Source: JASHUC01 sp035606175
GTDB lineage: Bacteria > Pseudomonadota > Gammaproteobacteria > Steroidobacterales > Steroidobacteraceae
Length of the DNA: 64,000 nt
Assembly (NCBI GenBank): GCA_035606175.1
Contig: DATNFW010000016.1
Location: forward strand, 15,824 to 79,823
Direction: 5' to 3'
Part shown: positions 9,194 through 17,418 of the stretch, one piece after another
Position numbering within the stretch: position 1 is the first letter of the stretch
Layout: every line of letters starts with the position of its first letter
The notes under the pieces: generated by a model
What the model was told of the DNA's origin: nothing
What the model saw: only the letters and a program-made list of their open reading frames with translations
Databases searched by the model: none
Made by a program: the position numbers and the translations under genes

Positions 9194-9211
9194 ATCGATC
9201 TTTCGGTTGAT
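9194..9211. promoter_or_regulatory. degenerate copy of the 18-bp dyad
   Basis: ATCGATCTTTCGGTTGAT matches the dyad at 6580-6597 in 15 of 18 positions, keeping the right half-site exactly. It is framed by GGC and GCC, extending its own symmetry. It lies about 60 bases upstream of the DUF3617 gene start, a position suited to an operator. Confidence 0.4.
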
Positions 9212-9270
9212 GCCGCCGCTTCGGGCGTATGGTCTGCTCCGGGGCGGGCATTGCCCGAGGAGGAGGCTCC

Positions 9271-9825
9271 ATGTCCAAAAGCACCGTGGCTCTCGCATGC
9301 GCGCTCGGCATCGCCGTCATGCTGCCCGTGAGCGCCGATACGACCCGAGTGAAGCTCGCCGCCGACAGCGGTCTGTGGGAAGTGACGACTCATCCGAAGA
9401 TCAGCGGCAGCTTCACGATACCCGAGGAGCAGCTGCAGAAGATGTCCCCGGAACAGCGCGCGAGGATCGAGGCAGCCGTGCAGGCGGCCATGGGGCATGC
9501 GAAGGAGGAGCATGTCATGCGGGAATGCATGACCCCCGAGAAGCTGGCGCAGGGCTTCGACCTGGGGAACGAAGGCGACTCCTGCAAAACGACGGTCGTT
9601 CACAACACGAGCACCGAGCTCGAGGTCCGTCGCGAGTGCAATGCGGAGAACGATGCGCGGACGACGACGGAACACTATCGTATGAGCGGCCGCCGGCACA
9701 TTTCCGGCACCGTCGATGCCGCCATGTCGCAGAACGGAAAGCCGTTGACGATGCACACGACCATCGAGGGCAAATGGCTCGGCTCGGATTGCGGCGGGGT
9801 CAAGGACATGCAGGTCGTGAAGTAG
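9271..9825 (+). CDS. secreted DUF3617 family protein
   Basis: A 184-residue protein starting at the ATG at 9271, preceded by a strong ribosome-binding site (GAGGAGG). It has a signal peptide (ALACALGIAVMLPVSA, cleavage near residue 23). The DUF3617 hallmark follows: SGLWEVTTHPKISGSF, a central MRECMTPEK cysteine, then cysteine-bearing strands up to LGSDCGGVKDMQVVK. Function of the family is unknown; members are periplasmic. The upstream 18-bp site suggests coregulation with the 5.2-6.5 kb secreted protein. Confidence 0.87.
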   Translation: MSKSTVALACALGIAVMLPVSADTTRVKLAADSGLWEVTTHPKISGSFTIPEEQLQKMSPEQRARIEAAVQAAMGHAKEEHVMRECMTPEKLAQGFDLGNEGDSCKTTVVHNTSTELEVRRECNAENDARTTTEHYRMSGRRHISGTVDAAMSQNGKPLTMHTTIEGKWLGSDCGGVKDMQVVK

Positions 9826-9884
9826 GGGGCGCGTCCACTGCCGCGCTTGCGGCACAGCCTCGGCCGAGCCACGCGGGCGGCACG

Positions 9885-9906
9885 GCCCAGCCCGCCGCGG
9901 CTGGGC
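9885..9906 (+). terminator. hairpin after DUF3617 gene
   Basis: A perfect 8-bp stem (GCCCAGCC / GGCTGGGC) with a 6-base loop lies 60 bases after the DUF3617 stop. There is no following T tract, so it is a weak or factor-assisted terminator candidate. Confidence 0.35.
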
Positions 9907-9992
9907 TCGACACTTGCAGCCGGAGTTGGTTCGTACGGCGCGCTTCGGATGAAGGCCGAAGGCGTCGCCTTTGGCTCCGCCGATGATTTCCC

Positions 9993-12422
9993 ATGATCTT
10001 GAACCACGATCCGAGGACGCCGGGGTCCCGCAACGGACCGAACGGCGAAGAAGACAATCAATCGCTGCAGACCGTGCTGCGCGCGATCGTGCGCGATCTG
10101 ACGGACTACGCGGTCTTTCTCCTCGATGCGGAGGGCCGGATCCAGAGCTGGAGCTCGGGCGCACAGGCCATCACCGGGTACGCTGCCGGAGAGGTGCTCG
10201 GGGGGCCGGTCGCGCGGCTTTTCCCGTCCGAGGAGCACGAGCGGCCGGCCCGCGCGCTCGCGAGCGCGTCGGTGCAGGGCCGCTGCGAGGACGAGGGCTG
10301 GCAGACTCGACGTGACGGCAGCCGCTACTGGGCGAGTATCGCCATCACGGCGCTGCATCACGACGGCGAGACGCTCGGCGGATTCCTCGCGATTTCGCGC
10401 GATCTCTCCGAGCGGGCCTCGCGCGAGCGTGTCCTCAAGGAAAGCGAAGAACGCTTCCGCATGCTCGTCGAGAGCGTGCGCGACTACGCAATCTTCACGC
10501 TCGATCCCGCGGGCCACGTGCGCAGCTGGAACGCGGGCGCGCGCCAGATCAACGGGTACGAGGCGCACGAGATCATCGGCAGTCACTTCTCGCGCTTCTA
10601 TCCGCCGGAGGCGATCGCACGCGGCTGGCCCGATCACGAGCTGCGCGTCGCCGCGATCGAGGGACGTTTCGAGGACGAGGACTGGCGGCTGCGTAAGGAC
10701 GGCACTCGGTTCTGGGCCAACGTCGTCATCACGGCCCTGCGCGACGAGAGCGGCGAGCTCAAGGGCTTCACCAAGATCACGCGCGACCTTTCCGAGCGCC
10801 GCCGACGCGAGGAGGAACTGCGCCAGAGCGAGCAGCGCTTCCGGCTCCTCGTCGAGAGCGTGCACGATTACGCGCTCTTCGTGCTCGATGCGCGCGGGTT
10901 CGTGAGCACCTGGAATGCAGGGGCCGAGCGCATCGCCGGCTACGGCGCGCAGGAGATCCTCGGCCGCCACTTCTCCAATTTCTATCGAGCCGAGGACGTC
11001 GTCACGGACCGACCTTGGCACGAGCTCGCGGCTGCCCGCCGCTCGGGCCAGGTGGAGCTCGAGGGATGGAGAGTCCGCAAGGACGGTACGACCTACTGGG
11101 CGAAGGTCGTCCTGAGTGCCATCGTCGACGGGCAGGGCGAGCTCGCGGGCTTCGCGCACGTCACGCAGGACCTGACACAGCAGCGCCACACGGAAGCGCT
11201 CGAGAACGCCACGACGCGGATGAACGAGTTCATCGCGATGCTCGCGCACGAGCTGCGCAATCCGCTCGCTCCGATCCGCAACGCCGTGATGCTGATGCAG
11301 AAGAAGGGGCTCGGTGACTCGGTGCTCGAGTCGATGCGTCAGACAATCGACCGCCAGAGCCGCAACCTCGAGCGCATCGTGAGCGAGCTGCTCGATGTGA
11401 GCCGCATCGCGCGCGGACAGCTGCTGCTCAACGAGCGTGAGGTCGACCTCGCGGAGATCATCGAGCGCGCGATCGAGTCCAGCCGCCCCGCAATCGAGCG
11501 CGGCGAGCACGAGCTCAACGTCTCGCTCGGTGAGCGACCGATCCCGATCGTGGGCGATCCGCTGCGGCTCGGGCAGGTATTCATAAATCTGCTCAACAAC
11601 TCCGCGAAGTACATGGCGCCGCACGGGCACATCTGGATCACGGTCGCACAACGCGCAAAGGAGATCGAGGTCAGCGTCCGCGACAGCGGCGTCGGTATTC
11701 GACCGGAGATGCTGAGCCGCATCTTCGATCTCTTCGTACAGGACCACGACACGCTCGAGCGCTCGGGCGGCGGCCTCGGCGTCGGTCTTGCCCTCGCGCG
11801 GCGCGTCGTGGAGCTGCATGGCGGCCGTGTCGAGGCGCGCAGCGCGGGACGCGGGCATGGCAGCGAGTTCTTGGTGCACCTGCCGACCGTGCAGCAAGCC
11901 GCTGCGGAAGACCCGGTATCGGCGGAGGCGCCGACATCCGCGGAGGTGCCGCGATCCGCGGAGGCGCCGACATCCGCGGAGCAGAAGGCTGCGGCTGATG
12001 TGGCCGGCGTGTCCGAGGACCTTCCGCGACATCGCATCCTGATCGTGGACGACAATTCCGATGCCGCTCAGGCACTCGACGGTTTGCTCACCGCCATGGG
12101 CCAGGAGACGGCCGTCGTCTATGACGGATTTGCCGCGCTCGAGGCGACCCAGCACTTTCATCCGGACCTCGTGCTGCTCGACATCGGCATGCCGCAGCTC
12201 GACGGCTACGAGGTCGCGCGGCGGCTGCGTGCGCTGCCGGGCGGCGAGCGATTGATCCTCGCTGCGGTCACCGGATGGGGGCGGGAGGCCGACCGCGATC
12301 GGGCGCGGGAGGCCGGATTCGATCGCCACTGCGCGAAGCCCGTGAGCGAGGGCTCACTCCGTGAGCTGATCGCCGACGCTCACAACGCCCGCGAGAAACG
12401 CTCCAGAGCGCCCGCCGAATAA
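9993..12422 (+). CDS. triple-PAS hybrid sensor histidine kinase with receiver domain
   Basis: An 809-residue soluble hybrid kinase. Three tandem PAS/PAC units (about 25-140, 155-265, 280-390) share the core SWxxGAxxIxGYxAxEIxGxxFxxFYP and end in FxKITRDLSER-like PAC motifs. A HisKA domain follows with its histidine in MLAHELRNPLAPIRN (about residue 419), then HATPase_c (NLLNNSAKY, DSGVGI, GGGLGVGLALARR). A linker of AEAPTS repeats leads to a receiver (RILIVDDNSDAA, LVLLDIGMPQLDG with the acceptor aspartate near 730). No membrane span is present, so it senses a cytosolic cue, possibly redox or oxygen; that is a guess. No partner regulator lies nearby. Its 3' end overlaps the convergent nucleosidase gene by 43 bases. 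Confidence 0.93.
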   Translation: MILNHDPRTPGSRNGPNGEEDNQSLQTVLRAIVRDLTDYAVFLLDAEGRIQSWSSGAQAITGYAAGEVLGGPVARLFPSEEHERPARALASASVQGRCEDEGWQTRRDGSRYWASIAITALHHDGETLGGFLAISRDLSERASRERVLKESEERFRMLVESVRDYAIFTLDPAGHVRSWNAGARQINGYEAHEIIGSHFSRFYPPEAIARGWPDHELRVAAIEGRFEDEDWRLRKDGTRFWANVVITALRDESGELKGFTKITRDLSERRRREEELRQSEQRFRLLVESVHDYALFVLDARGFVSTWNAGAERIAGYGAQEILGRHFSNFYRAEDVVTDRPWHELAAARRSGQVELEGWRVRKDGTTYWAKVVLSAIVDGQGELAGFAHVTQDLTQQRHTEALENATTRMNEFIAMLAHELRNPLAPIRNAVMLMQKKGLGDSVLESMRQTIDRQSRNLERIVSELLDVSRIARGQLLLNEREVDLAEIIERAIESSRPAIERGEHELNVSLGERPIPIVGDPLRLGQVFINLLNNSAKYMAPHGHIWITVAQRAKEIEVSVRDSGVGIRPEMLSRIFDLFVQDHDTLERSGGGLGVGLALARRVVELHGGRVEARSAGRGHGSEFLVHLPTVQQAAAEDPVSAEAPTSAEVPRSAEAPTSAEQKAAADVAGVSEDLPRHRILIVDDNSDAAQALDGLLTAMGQETAVVYDGFAALEATQHFHPDLVLLDIGMPQLDGYEVARRLRALPGGERLILAAVTGWGREADRDRAREAGFDRHCAKPVSEGSLRELIADAHNAREKRSRAPAE
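11922..11981 (+). repeat. 18-bp coding tandem repeat in hybrid-kinase linker
   Basis: Three 18-bp units beginning GCGGAGGYGCCG plus a 6-base partial fourth encode AEAPTS-type hexapeptides between the ATPase and receiver domains. Units 1 and 3 are identical and unit 2 differs at a few bases. Copy number is likely to vary between strains. Confidence 0.75.
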
Positions 12423-13129
12423 TGCCGCGCGATCTCGCGTGCGAATCGCGGGAAATCGTGCACCGAGCTCTCATTCGCCGAGTCCGAGATCGTGCGGATG
12501 ACGCCGAACGGAATGCCGTACTCGGTACACACCTGCGCTGCGGCTGCCCCTTCCATCTCGACACACGCCGTCTCGGGCAGACGGCGCCGCAACTCATCGA
12601 CTTCCGCGGCGCTCGCGAAGAACTTGTCGCCGCTCGCAACGACGCCGACCGAAGCCTTCGGCGAGCTCACACCGAAGAAATCGAGCTCGTGCGCCACGAC
12701 GCACGCGCCGAGATCGTGCGCGAGGAACTCGCGCGCCGCCGCGAGCAGCCGCTCGCGGATGTCGGCGTCCGCCTCGAAGCGCGCCTGTCCGAGCAGCGGC
12801 ACTTCGTAGCGCGGAAAGATCGGACTCGCGTCCATGTCGTGCTGTATGAGCGAGGAGGCGACGACGATGTCGCCAATCGCGAGATCGCTGCGTACGCCGC
12901 CCGCGACGCCACTGAAGACGAGCCGGCTCACGGGATACGAGGCGATGAGCTGCGTGATGGTCGCGGCGGCCGCGACCTTGCCCATGCGCGAGAACACGAC
13001 GACCGCCTCGACACCATGGAACGTTCCCGCATGAAAGACTCTGCGGCCGAGCTCGCGAGTCTCCGAGCGCGAGAGCGCAGCGACGACGAGCGCGATCTCC
13101 TCCGGCATGGCGCTGACGATGGCGAGCAC
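12380..13129 (-). CDS. mtnN: 5'-methylthioadenosine/S-adenosylhomocysteine nucleosidase
   Basis: A 249-residue enzyme that cleaves the N-glycosidic bond of methylthioadenosine, S-adenosylhomocysteine and 5'-deoxyadenosine, releasing adenine and clearing these inhibitors of SAM-dependent reactions. Family signatures are all present: AIVSAMPEE at the N-terminus (Glu11 aligns with the catalytic Glu12 of the E. coli enzyme), FSGVAGG, CVEMEGAAAAQVC with the ribose-binding Met-Glu, and RTISDSAN carrying the catalytic aspartate. Length is near that of the E. coli enzyme (232). It is divergent from the M23 peptidase with 49 bases between starts. Its 3' end overlaps the hybrid kinase gene tail-to-tail. 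Confidence 0.93.
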   Translation of the reverse strand: MLAIVSAMPEEIALVVAALSRSETRELGRRVFHAGTFHGVEAVVVFSRMGKVAAAATITQLIASYPVSRLVFSGVAGGVRSDLAIGDIVVASSLIQHDMDASPIFPRYEVPLLGQARFEADADIRERLLAAAREFLAHDLGACVVAHELDFFGVSSPKASVGVVASGDKFFASAAEVDELRRRLPETACVEMEGAAAAQVCTEYGIPFGVIRTISDSANESSVHDFPRFAREIARHYSAGALERFSRAL

Positions 13130-13178
13130 GAGAACCCTTCCGCATTTTCGGCCGGGACCTCGATGCTACACTCGAATT

Positions 13179-14579
13179 ATGAAAAAACTGCTCGGCTTCA
13201 TCGTTCTGCTCCTGATCGCTGCGGGTCTCTCCTGGTACGGCGCAGGCCGGGAGGCCGGTCCGCGCATCGCAATCGTCGCGCCGCAGTCCGCCATCGGCCG
13301 CGCGGGCTCGTTGACGCTCGACATCGACTCCCCGGGCGCGCGATTGAAGAGCCTCGACGTCGCGCTCGAGCAGGGCAAGGCGAGTGCGTCGATCTTTCAC
13401 CTCGATGCTTCCGATGCGAGCGCGCTCGTGCACGATGGGGCGAACCGCGTGCGCCTCACGCGGCCGATCGGCAAGCGCGAGTTCCCGCAGCTCGAGGCCG
13501 GCACGGCGCGGATCGTCGTCACGGCGTCGAGGCCCGTGTTGTTCGGCTACCGGCACGTGAGCTCGACGGCGACCCGCGAGGTCGCCGTGCGCTTGTCGCC
13601 GCCGATCATCTCGGTGGTCTCGACTCTGCACTACATCAATCAGGGCGGCACGGAGATGGTTGTCTACCGGGTCTCGCCCTCGAACGTCGTCTCCGGTGTC
13701 AAAGTGGGCGATGACGAGTACCCGGGCTTTCCGGCCTCCGGGGCGCACATTCCGAACGCCGACCCCGGGCTGCGCGTCGCCTTCTTCGCTCTGCTCTGGA
13801 ATCAGAGCCCGAGCACTCCGATCGGTCTCTATGCCCGCGACGACGTGGGAAACGAGGCGCAAGCGACTTTCGATTATCGCGTGTTCCCGAAGCGCTTTCG
13901 CGCGAGCCGGATCGAGGTGAGCGATCGCTTTCTGCAGAAAGTCGTGCCGCCGATTCTCGCGAACGCACCGCAGCTGAAGATCGCCGACCCGTCGAATCTG
14001 CTCGCGGCCTTCCTGCGTATCAACGGCGACCTGCGGCGCGAGGACTCGCAGCGGCTCGAGGCGCTCGGGCGCACGAGCGCTCCGGAGATCCTCTGGCAGG
14101 GAGCTTTCAAACAGCTCGTCAATAGCGCCGTCGAGGCCGGCTTCGCCGATCAGCGCACGTACGTGTACAAGGGCGAGGTCGTCGATCACCAGGTGCATCT
14201 CGGCTACGACTTGGCCTCCATTGCCGGCGCGCCGGTCCATGCCGCGAATCGGGGCCGCGTGGTGCACGCCGGCTGGCTCGACATTTACGGCAACTGCGTG
14301 ATCCTGGATCACGGCATGGGGCTGCAGTCTCTATATGCCCATCTCTCCTCGATCGGCGTGCGAGTCGGCGACATGGTCGAGAAGGGCGGCCTGCTCGGCC
14401 ACACCGGCTCCACTGGGCTTGCAGGCGGCGATCACCTGCATTTCACGATGCTGCTCGACGGCCGCGCGATCTCGCCCATCGACTGGTGGAGCCCGAAGTG
14501 GGTGCAGGACCGGATCCTGAGGAAATTGAAAGAGGCCGGGGCGACGTTTCCGGCCGATGTGCGGCAAGCCTCGCGCTGA
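13179..14579 (+). CDS. M23 family metallopeptidase (LytM-type), membrane-anchored or exported
   Basis: A 466-residue protein starting MKKLLGFIVLLLIAAGLSWYG, a signal anchor or signal peptide. About 280 residues of beta-rich sequence of no recognised family follow. The C-terminal LytM/M23 domain starts near residue 325: HLGYD supplies the first zinc histidine and aspartate, and GDHLHF supplies the HxH motif, with GxxVxHAG, YGNCVILDHG and YAHLS between them. M23 enzymes cut peptidoglycan cross-bridges; some control cell separation or act as activators of amidases. All zinc ligands are present, so it should be active. The start at 13179 is chosen because the hydrophobic leader begins there; an upstream in-frame GTG at 13107 would put an odd extension before it. 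Confidence 0.9.
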   Translation: MKKLLGFIVLLLIAAGLSWYGAGREAGPRIAIVAPQSAIGRAGSLTLDIDSPGARLKSLDVALEQGKASASIFHLDASDASALVHDGANRVRLTRPIGKREFPQLEAGTARIVVTASRPVLFGYRHVSSTATREVAVRLSPPIISVVSTLHYINQGGTEMVVYRVSPSNVVSGVKVGDDEYPGFPASGAHIPNADPGLRVAFFALLWNQSPSTPIGLYARDDVGNEAQATFDYRVFPKRFRASRIEVSDRFLQKVVPPILANAPQLKIADPSNLLAAFLRINGDLRREDSQRLEALGRTSAPEILWQGAFKQLVNSAVEAGFADQRTYVYKGEVVDHQVHLGYDLASIAGAPVHAANRGRVVHAGWLDIYGNCVILDHGMGLQSLYAHLSSIGVRVGDMVEKGGLLGHTGSTGLAGGDHLHFTMLLDGRAISPIDWWSPKWVQDRILRKLKEAGATFPADVRQASR

Positions 14580-14632
14580 GCTCGCGCGCTGAGCGTTGCG
14601 CCGAGCGCGACGCACCGATCACGCGACACTGA

Positions 14633-14665
14633 GCGGCCCCGCGGCGCAATCCCGCCGCGGGCCGC
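14633..14665. terminator. strong GC hairpin between convergent genes
   Basis: GCGGC(C)CCGCGGCG pairs with CGCCGCGGGCCGC across a 5-7 base loop, with one bulged C. It sits midway between the stop codons of the M23 peptidase and the convergent small secreted protein. No T tract is present, but the position suits a bidirectional transcription barrier. Confidence 0.4.
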
Positions 14666-14688
14666 GACCGGCGTTTCAGAAGCCTCGA

Positions 14689-15183
14689 TCAGCTCACTGG
14701 AACGACTGTCGAGTCGTAGCGATTACCGGTATCGGTCGGTATGTATCCCTGCCCCTGATCATGGGGCACCTGCACCTGCACCACGCCCGTGCAAGTATTT
14801 CCTATGCCGTCCATCGCGCTGTACGAGATGAAGTAGAGGCGTCCTGTGCCCGGGCCTGAACGCTCGGCGCGGACATAGGCCGTCGGGCCTTGGATCACAC
14901 CATCCGGTTGCGTGTTGCCGCTTCCCTGCGTAAGGACGGGCTCGTCCTGTTCGATGCCGGTGATGGTGATCGTGACCGTCCCGGCGGCAGGGTCGTCGGT
15001 CACACCGACGATCGTCTCGGGCACCAGCGAATGATCCGGCGGCCAGATGACGCCGTTCGATGCGGCGCCATTGCAGACGAGACTCGAGCCCCCGCCACCC
15101 GTGCTCACGATGACGGCGTTCGAATCAAACGATACGGCGAGCAGCGCTGCCGCTGCCGCCAAAGTACAGATAGGTCTGAACAT
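14689..15183 (-). CDS. small secreted Ig-like (WPPNHK/HYR-type) domain protein
   Basis: A 164-residue protein with a clean signal peptide (MFRPICTLAAAAALLAVSFDSNA, cleavage near 23). The rest is a single beta-sandwich repeat: VIWPPDHSLVPETIVGVTDDPAAGTVTITITG, then DEPV..GSGNTQPDG, YVRAERSGPGTGRLYFISYSAMDGIGNTCTG and VQVQVPHDQG. This order of motifs is that of Ig-like repeats normally strung together in large surface or adhesin-type proteins, where they read WPPNHK...LRAERxG..GRVYTITYTATD..GN..VPHDQG. Here one repeat is the entire secreted product. Two cysteines (in LVCNG and GNTCTG) could form a disulphide. Binding partner unknown. It is divergent from the quinohemoprotein at 15.4 kb. Confidence 0.75.
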   Translation of the reverse strand: MFRPICTLAAAAALLAVSFDSNAVIVSTGGGGSSLVCNGAASNGVIWPPDHSLVPETIVGVTDDPAAGTVTITITGIEQDEPVLTQGSGNTQPDGVIQGPTAYVRAERSGPGTGRLYFISYSAMDGIGNTCTGVVQVQVPHDQGQGYIPTDTGNRYDSTVVPVS

Positions 15184-15418
15184 GAGCTGACTCCTCCCGG
15201 TTTACTCGCCAGCAAGCGACGGCGAGGCTCACGCTGGAGCGCGACCATTTCCGGCGATCCCACCGGGTGGGTCAAGGCGTGCGACTGGGTTCTCACCCAA
15301 CGTGTGACGGCTCTCACGAACCTGCGCCGTACGATGCGACATAAGCGCTCGCTCGCGAGGGAAGCGTCGCGCTCGGCGGTGTGCTAGCTTCGCTCGGGTC
15401 GCGCCGGGGGGAACCGTG

Positions 15419-17365
15419 ATGTCCGTTAGAATCCACTTCTCAGTCGCCTCTGTAGTGCTCAGCGCGGGCATCGCGCTCACTCTCGCCGCCGCGGTGCCGG
15501 CGCGCGCAGCTTCTTCCGGCCCGCGCGCGGGCATGCAGAAGCCGAATGGGGAGGCGGTCTTTCGCCGCGCCTGCGCTGCGTGTCACCTGGGACTCGCCGA
15601 TATGGGCGCCATGGCGGGCGTCAATCCCTACGCAGGCGCGGGACTCGGTCACGCGCTGCCGCGCGAGATGCTGCACAGCTATCCGCCCGAGGCGATCCTC
15701 AACGCGCTCACGAAGGGGAAGATGCAGGCTCAGGGCGCAGCGCTCACGATCGCGGAGCGTCGCGCCGTTGCAGAATTCGCAAGCGGGCGCGCACTCGGCG
15801 CAAAGCCGCTCGATCCATCGCTCGAGGACGGCAAGGCCTGCGCGGCTCCGGCGCCGCGGTTCGATCCCGAGCAGGGAGCACGCTGGAATGGCTGGGGCAA
15901 CGGCATCGCGAACACGCGCTTTCAGGCGCGTGAGCTCGGAGGCCTGACCGCCGCCGATCTGCCGCATTTGAAAGTCGCGTGGGTGTTCGGATTTGCGAAT
16001 GTCGCATCGGTGCGCAGCCAGCCAGCGGTGGCGGGCGGGCGGATTTTCGTCGCGAGCGAGAACGGCCGCGTCCATGCGCTCGATGCGCGGACGGGCTGCA
16101 CCTACTGGACGTTCGCCGCGGAGGCGGGTGTCGGCACCGCGCTCTCTGTCGGGCGCTATCGCGATCGCGCCGGCGCTTCGCGCTACGCGGTGTACTTCGG
16201 CGATCGGCGCGCGAATGCGTACGCCGTCGATGCCGAAACCGGACGCGGCATCTGGACGCGCAAAGTCGATGCGCACCCCGCCGCTTCGATCACCGGCTCG
16301 CCGACGGTCTACCGCGGCCGCGTCTTCGTTCCGGTGCAGGGGATCGGAGAGGAAGGTCGGGCGGCGCGTGGAGAGTACGCGTGCTGCACATTTCGCGGCA
16401 GCGTCTCGGCCCTCGATGCGAGCACGGGCGCGCTGCTCTGGAAGACCTATACCGTGCCCGAGAGCCGCCCGCGCGCGCGCAACAAAGACGGCGTGCAGAT
16501 GTACGGTCCCGCAGGCGGGGGGATCTGGTCGGCACCGACGATCGATGCACGGCGCGGTCTCGTGTACATCGCAACGGGCAACGGCTATTCGGAACCGGCT
16601 CAGCCGACGACCGATGCCATCATCGCGCTCGACATCCGCACGGGCGCGGTGCGCTGGGTTCGGCAGGCGCTCGCGGACGATATTTGGGTGATGGGCTGCG
16701 ACAAGCGCAACTCCGGCAACCCTGCGTGCCCTCCGGAGCTCGGCCCGGATTACGATTTCTCGGCATCGCCTGCGCTTGCGCGCATCGGCTCGCGTGAGCT
16801 GCTCGTGCTGCCGCAGAAATCGGGGATGGCCTTCGCGCTCGACCCCGCCCGCGACGGCCGCATCGTCTGGCGCGTGCGGATCGGCCAGGGCAGCGGGCTC
16901 GGCGGACAGTGGGGCGCGGCCGTCGAGGACGGCGTGGCGTACATCGGTGTTGGCGATGTGCTCTCGCAGAGGCCTGGTGGAGTGTGGGCTTTGAAACTCA
17001 CCGACGGCTCACGCCTCTGGCACCAGCCGCCGCCCACGCCGCTCTGCGCCAAGCATCTCGGCTGCAGTGTCGGCCAGGCCGCGGCTCTCACTACCATTCC
17101 CGGGGCGGTGCTGAGCGGTGCGCTCGATGGCGGCCTGCGAGCGTACGCGGCGCACGACGGCTCGCTGCTGTGGACGTTCGACTGCGATCGCGATTTCGAT
17201 GCGGTGAACGGCGTGCATGCCCACGGCGGGGGCATCGATGGGCCGGGTCCCATCGTTGCAGGCGGCATGCTCTACACGAACTGCGGCAACGGCGGGCTGG
17301 TCGGCCTTCCCGGCAACGTCCTGGTCGCGTTCGCGCCTCAGGGGCGCACTCGACCGGCCAAATAA
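15419..17365 (+). CDS. polyvinyl-alcohol-dehydrogenase-like quinohemoprotein
   Basis: A 648-residue exported protein. A signal peptide (cleavage after ARA near 30) is followed by a cytochrome c domain with CAACH at 52-56. From about residue 150 a PQQ-type beta-propeller follows: WNGWGNGIANTRFQ, ALDARTGCTYWTF, YCCTF-like CCTFRGSVSALDASTGALLWKTYTVPE, GPAGGGIWSAPTIDARRGLVYIATGNGY, GPDYDFSASPAL, LVLPQKSGMAFALDP. This motif order is that of polyvinyl-alcohol-dehydrogenase-like PQQ enzymes, which oxidise secondary alcohols in the periplasm. The true substrate cannot be told. The start is the ATG at 15419, next to an in-frame GTG at 15416, with a G-rich ribosome-binding site just upstream. It is convergent with the degP-type gene. 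Confidence 0.88.
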   Translation: MSVRIHFSVASVVLSAGIALTLAAAVPARAASSGPRAGMQKPNGEAVFRRACAACHLGLADMGAMAGVNPYAGAGLGHALPREMLHSYPPEAILNALTKGKMQAQGAALTIAERRAVAEFASGRALGAKPLDPSLEDGKACAAPAPRFDPEQGARWNGWGNGIANTRFQARELGGLTAADLPHLKVAWVFGFANVASVRSQPAVAGGRIFVASENGRVHALDARTGCTYWTFAAEAGVGTALSVGRYRDRAGASRYAVYFGDRRANAYAVDAETGRGIWTRKVDAHPAASITGSPTVYRGRVFVPVQGIGEEGRAARGEYACCTFRGSVSALDASTGALLWKTYTVPESRPRARNKDGVQMYGPAGGGIWSAPTIDARRGLVYIATGNGYSEPAQPTTDAIIALDIRTGAVRWVRQALADDIWVMGCDKRNSGNPACPPELGPDYDFSASPALARIGSRELLVLPQKSGMAFALDPARDGRIVWRVRIGQGSGLGGQWGAAVEDGVAYIGVGDVLSQRPGGVWALKLTDGSRLWHQPPPTPLCAKHLGCSVGQAAALTTIPGAVLSGALDGGLRAYAAHDGSLLWTFDCDRDFDAVNGVHAHGGGIDGPGPIVAGGMLYTNCGNGGLVGLPGNVLVAFAPQGRTRPAK

Positions 17366-17367
17366 AA

Positions 17368-17401
17368 CCCGGCAGGGCGACTCGCGTCGGACCCTGCCGG
17401 G
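17368..17401 (-). terminator. intrinsic terminator of the DegP-type gene
   Basis: A perfect 10-bp stem (CCCGGCAGGG / CCCTGCCGGG) with an inner CGAC/GTCG stem lies two bases after the quinohemoprotein stop codon. Read on the minus strand it is followed by TTTTATTT, so it is a proper rho-independent terminator for the minus-strand protease gene. On the plus strand it lacks the T tract but may still slow polymerase. Confidence 0.85.
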
Positions 17402-17418
17402 CGATTGCGCAGTGCCGC

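Noticed and set aside
9675..12329. 884-codon open frame on the minus strand
   Set aside because: It is the antisense shadow of the hybrid histidine kinase; its translation has no domain and the plus strand has full PAS, kinase and receiver signatures.
14633..14665. Classical rho-independent terminator
   Set aside because: The hairpin is strong but has no T tract on either strand, so it is kept only as a low-confidence barrier.
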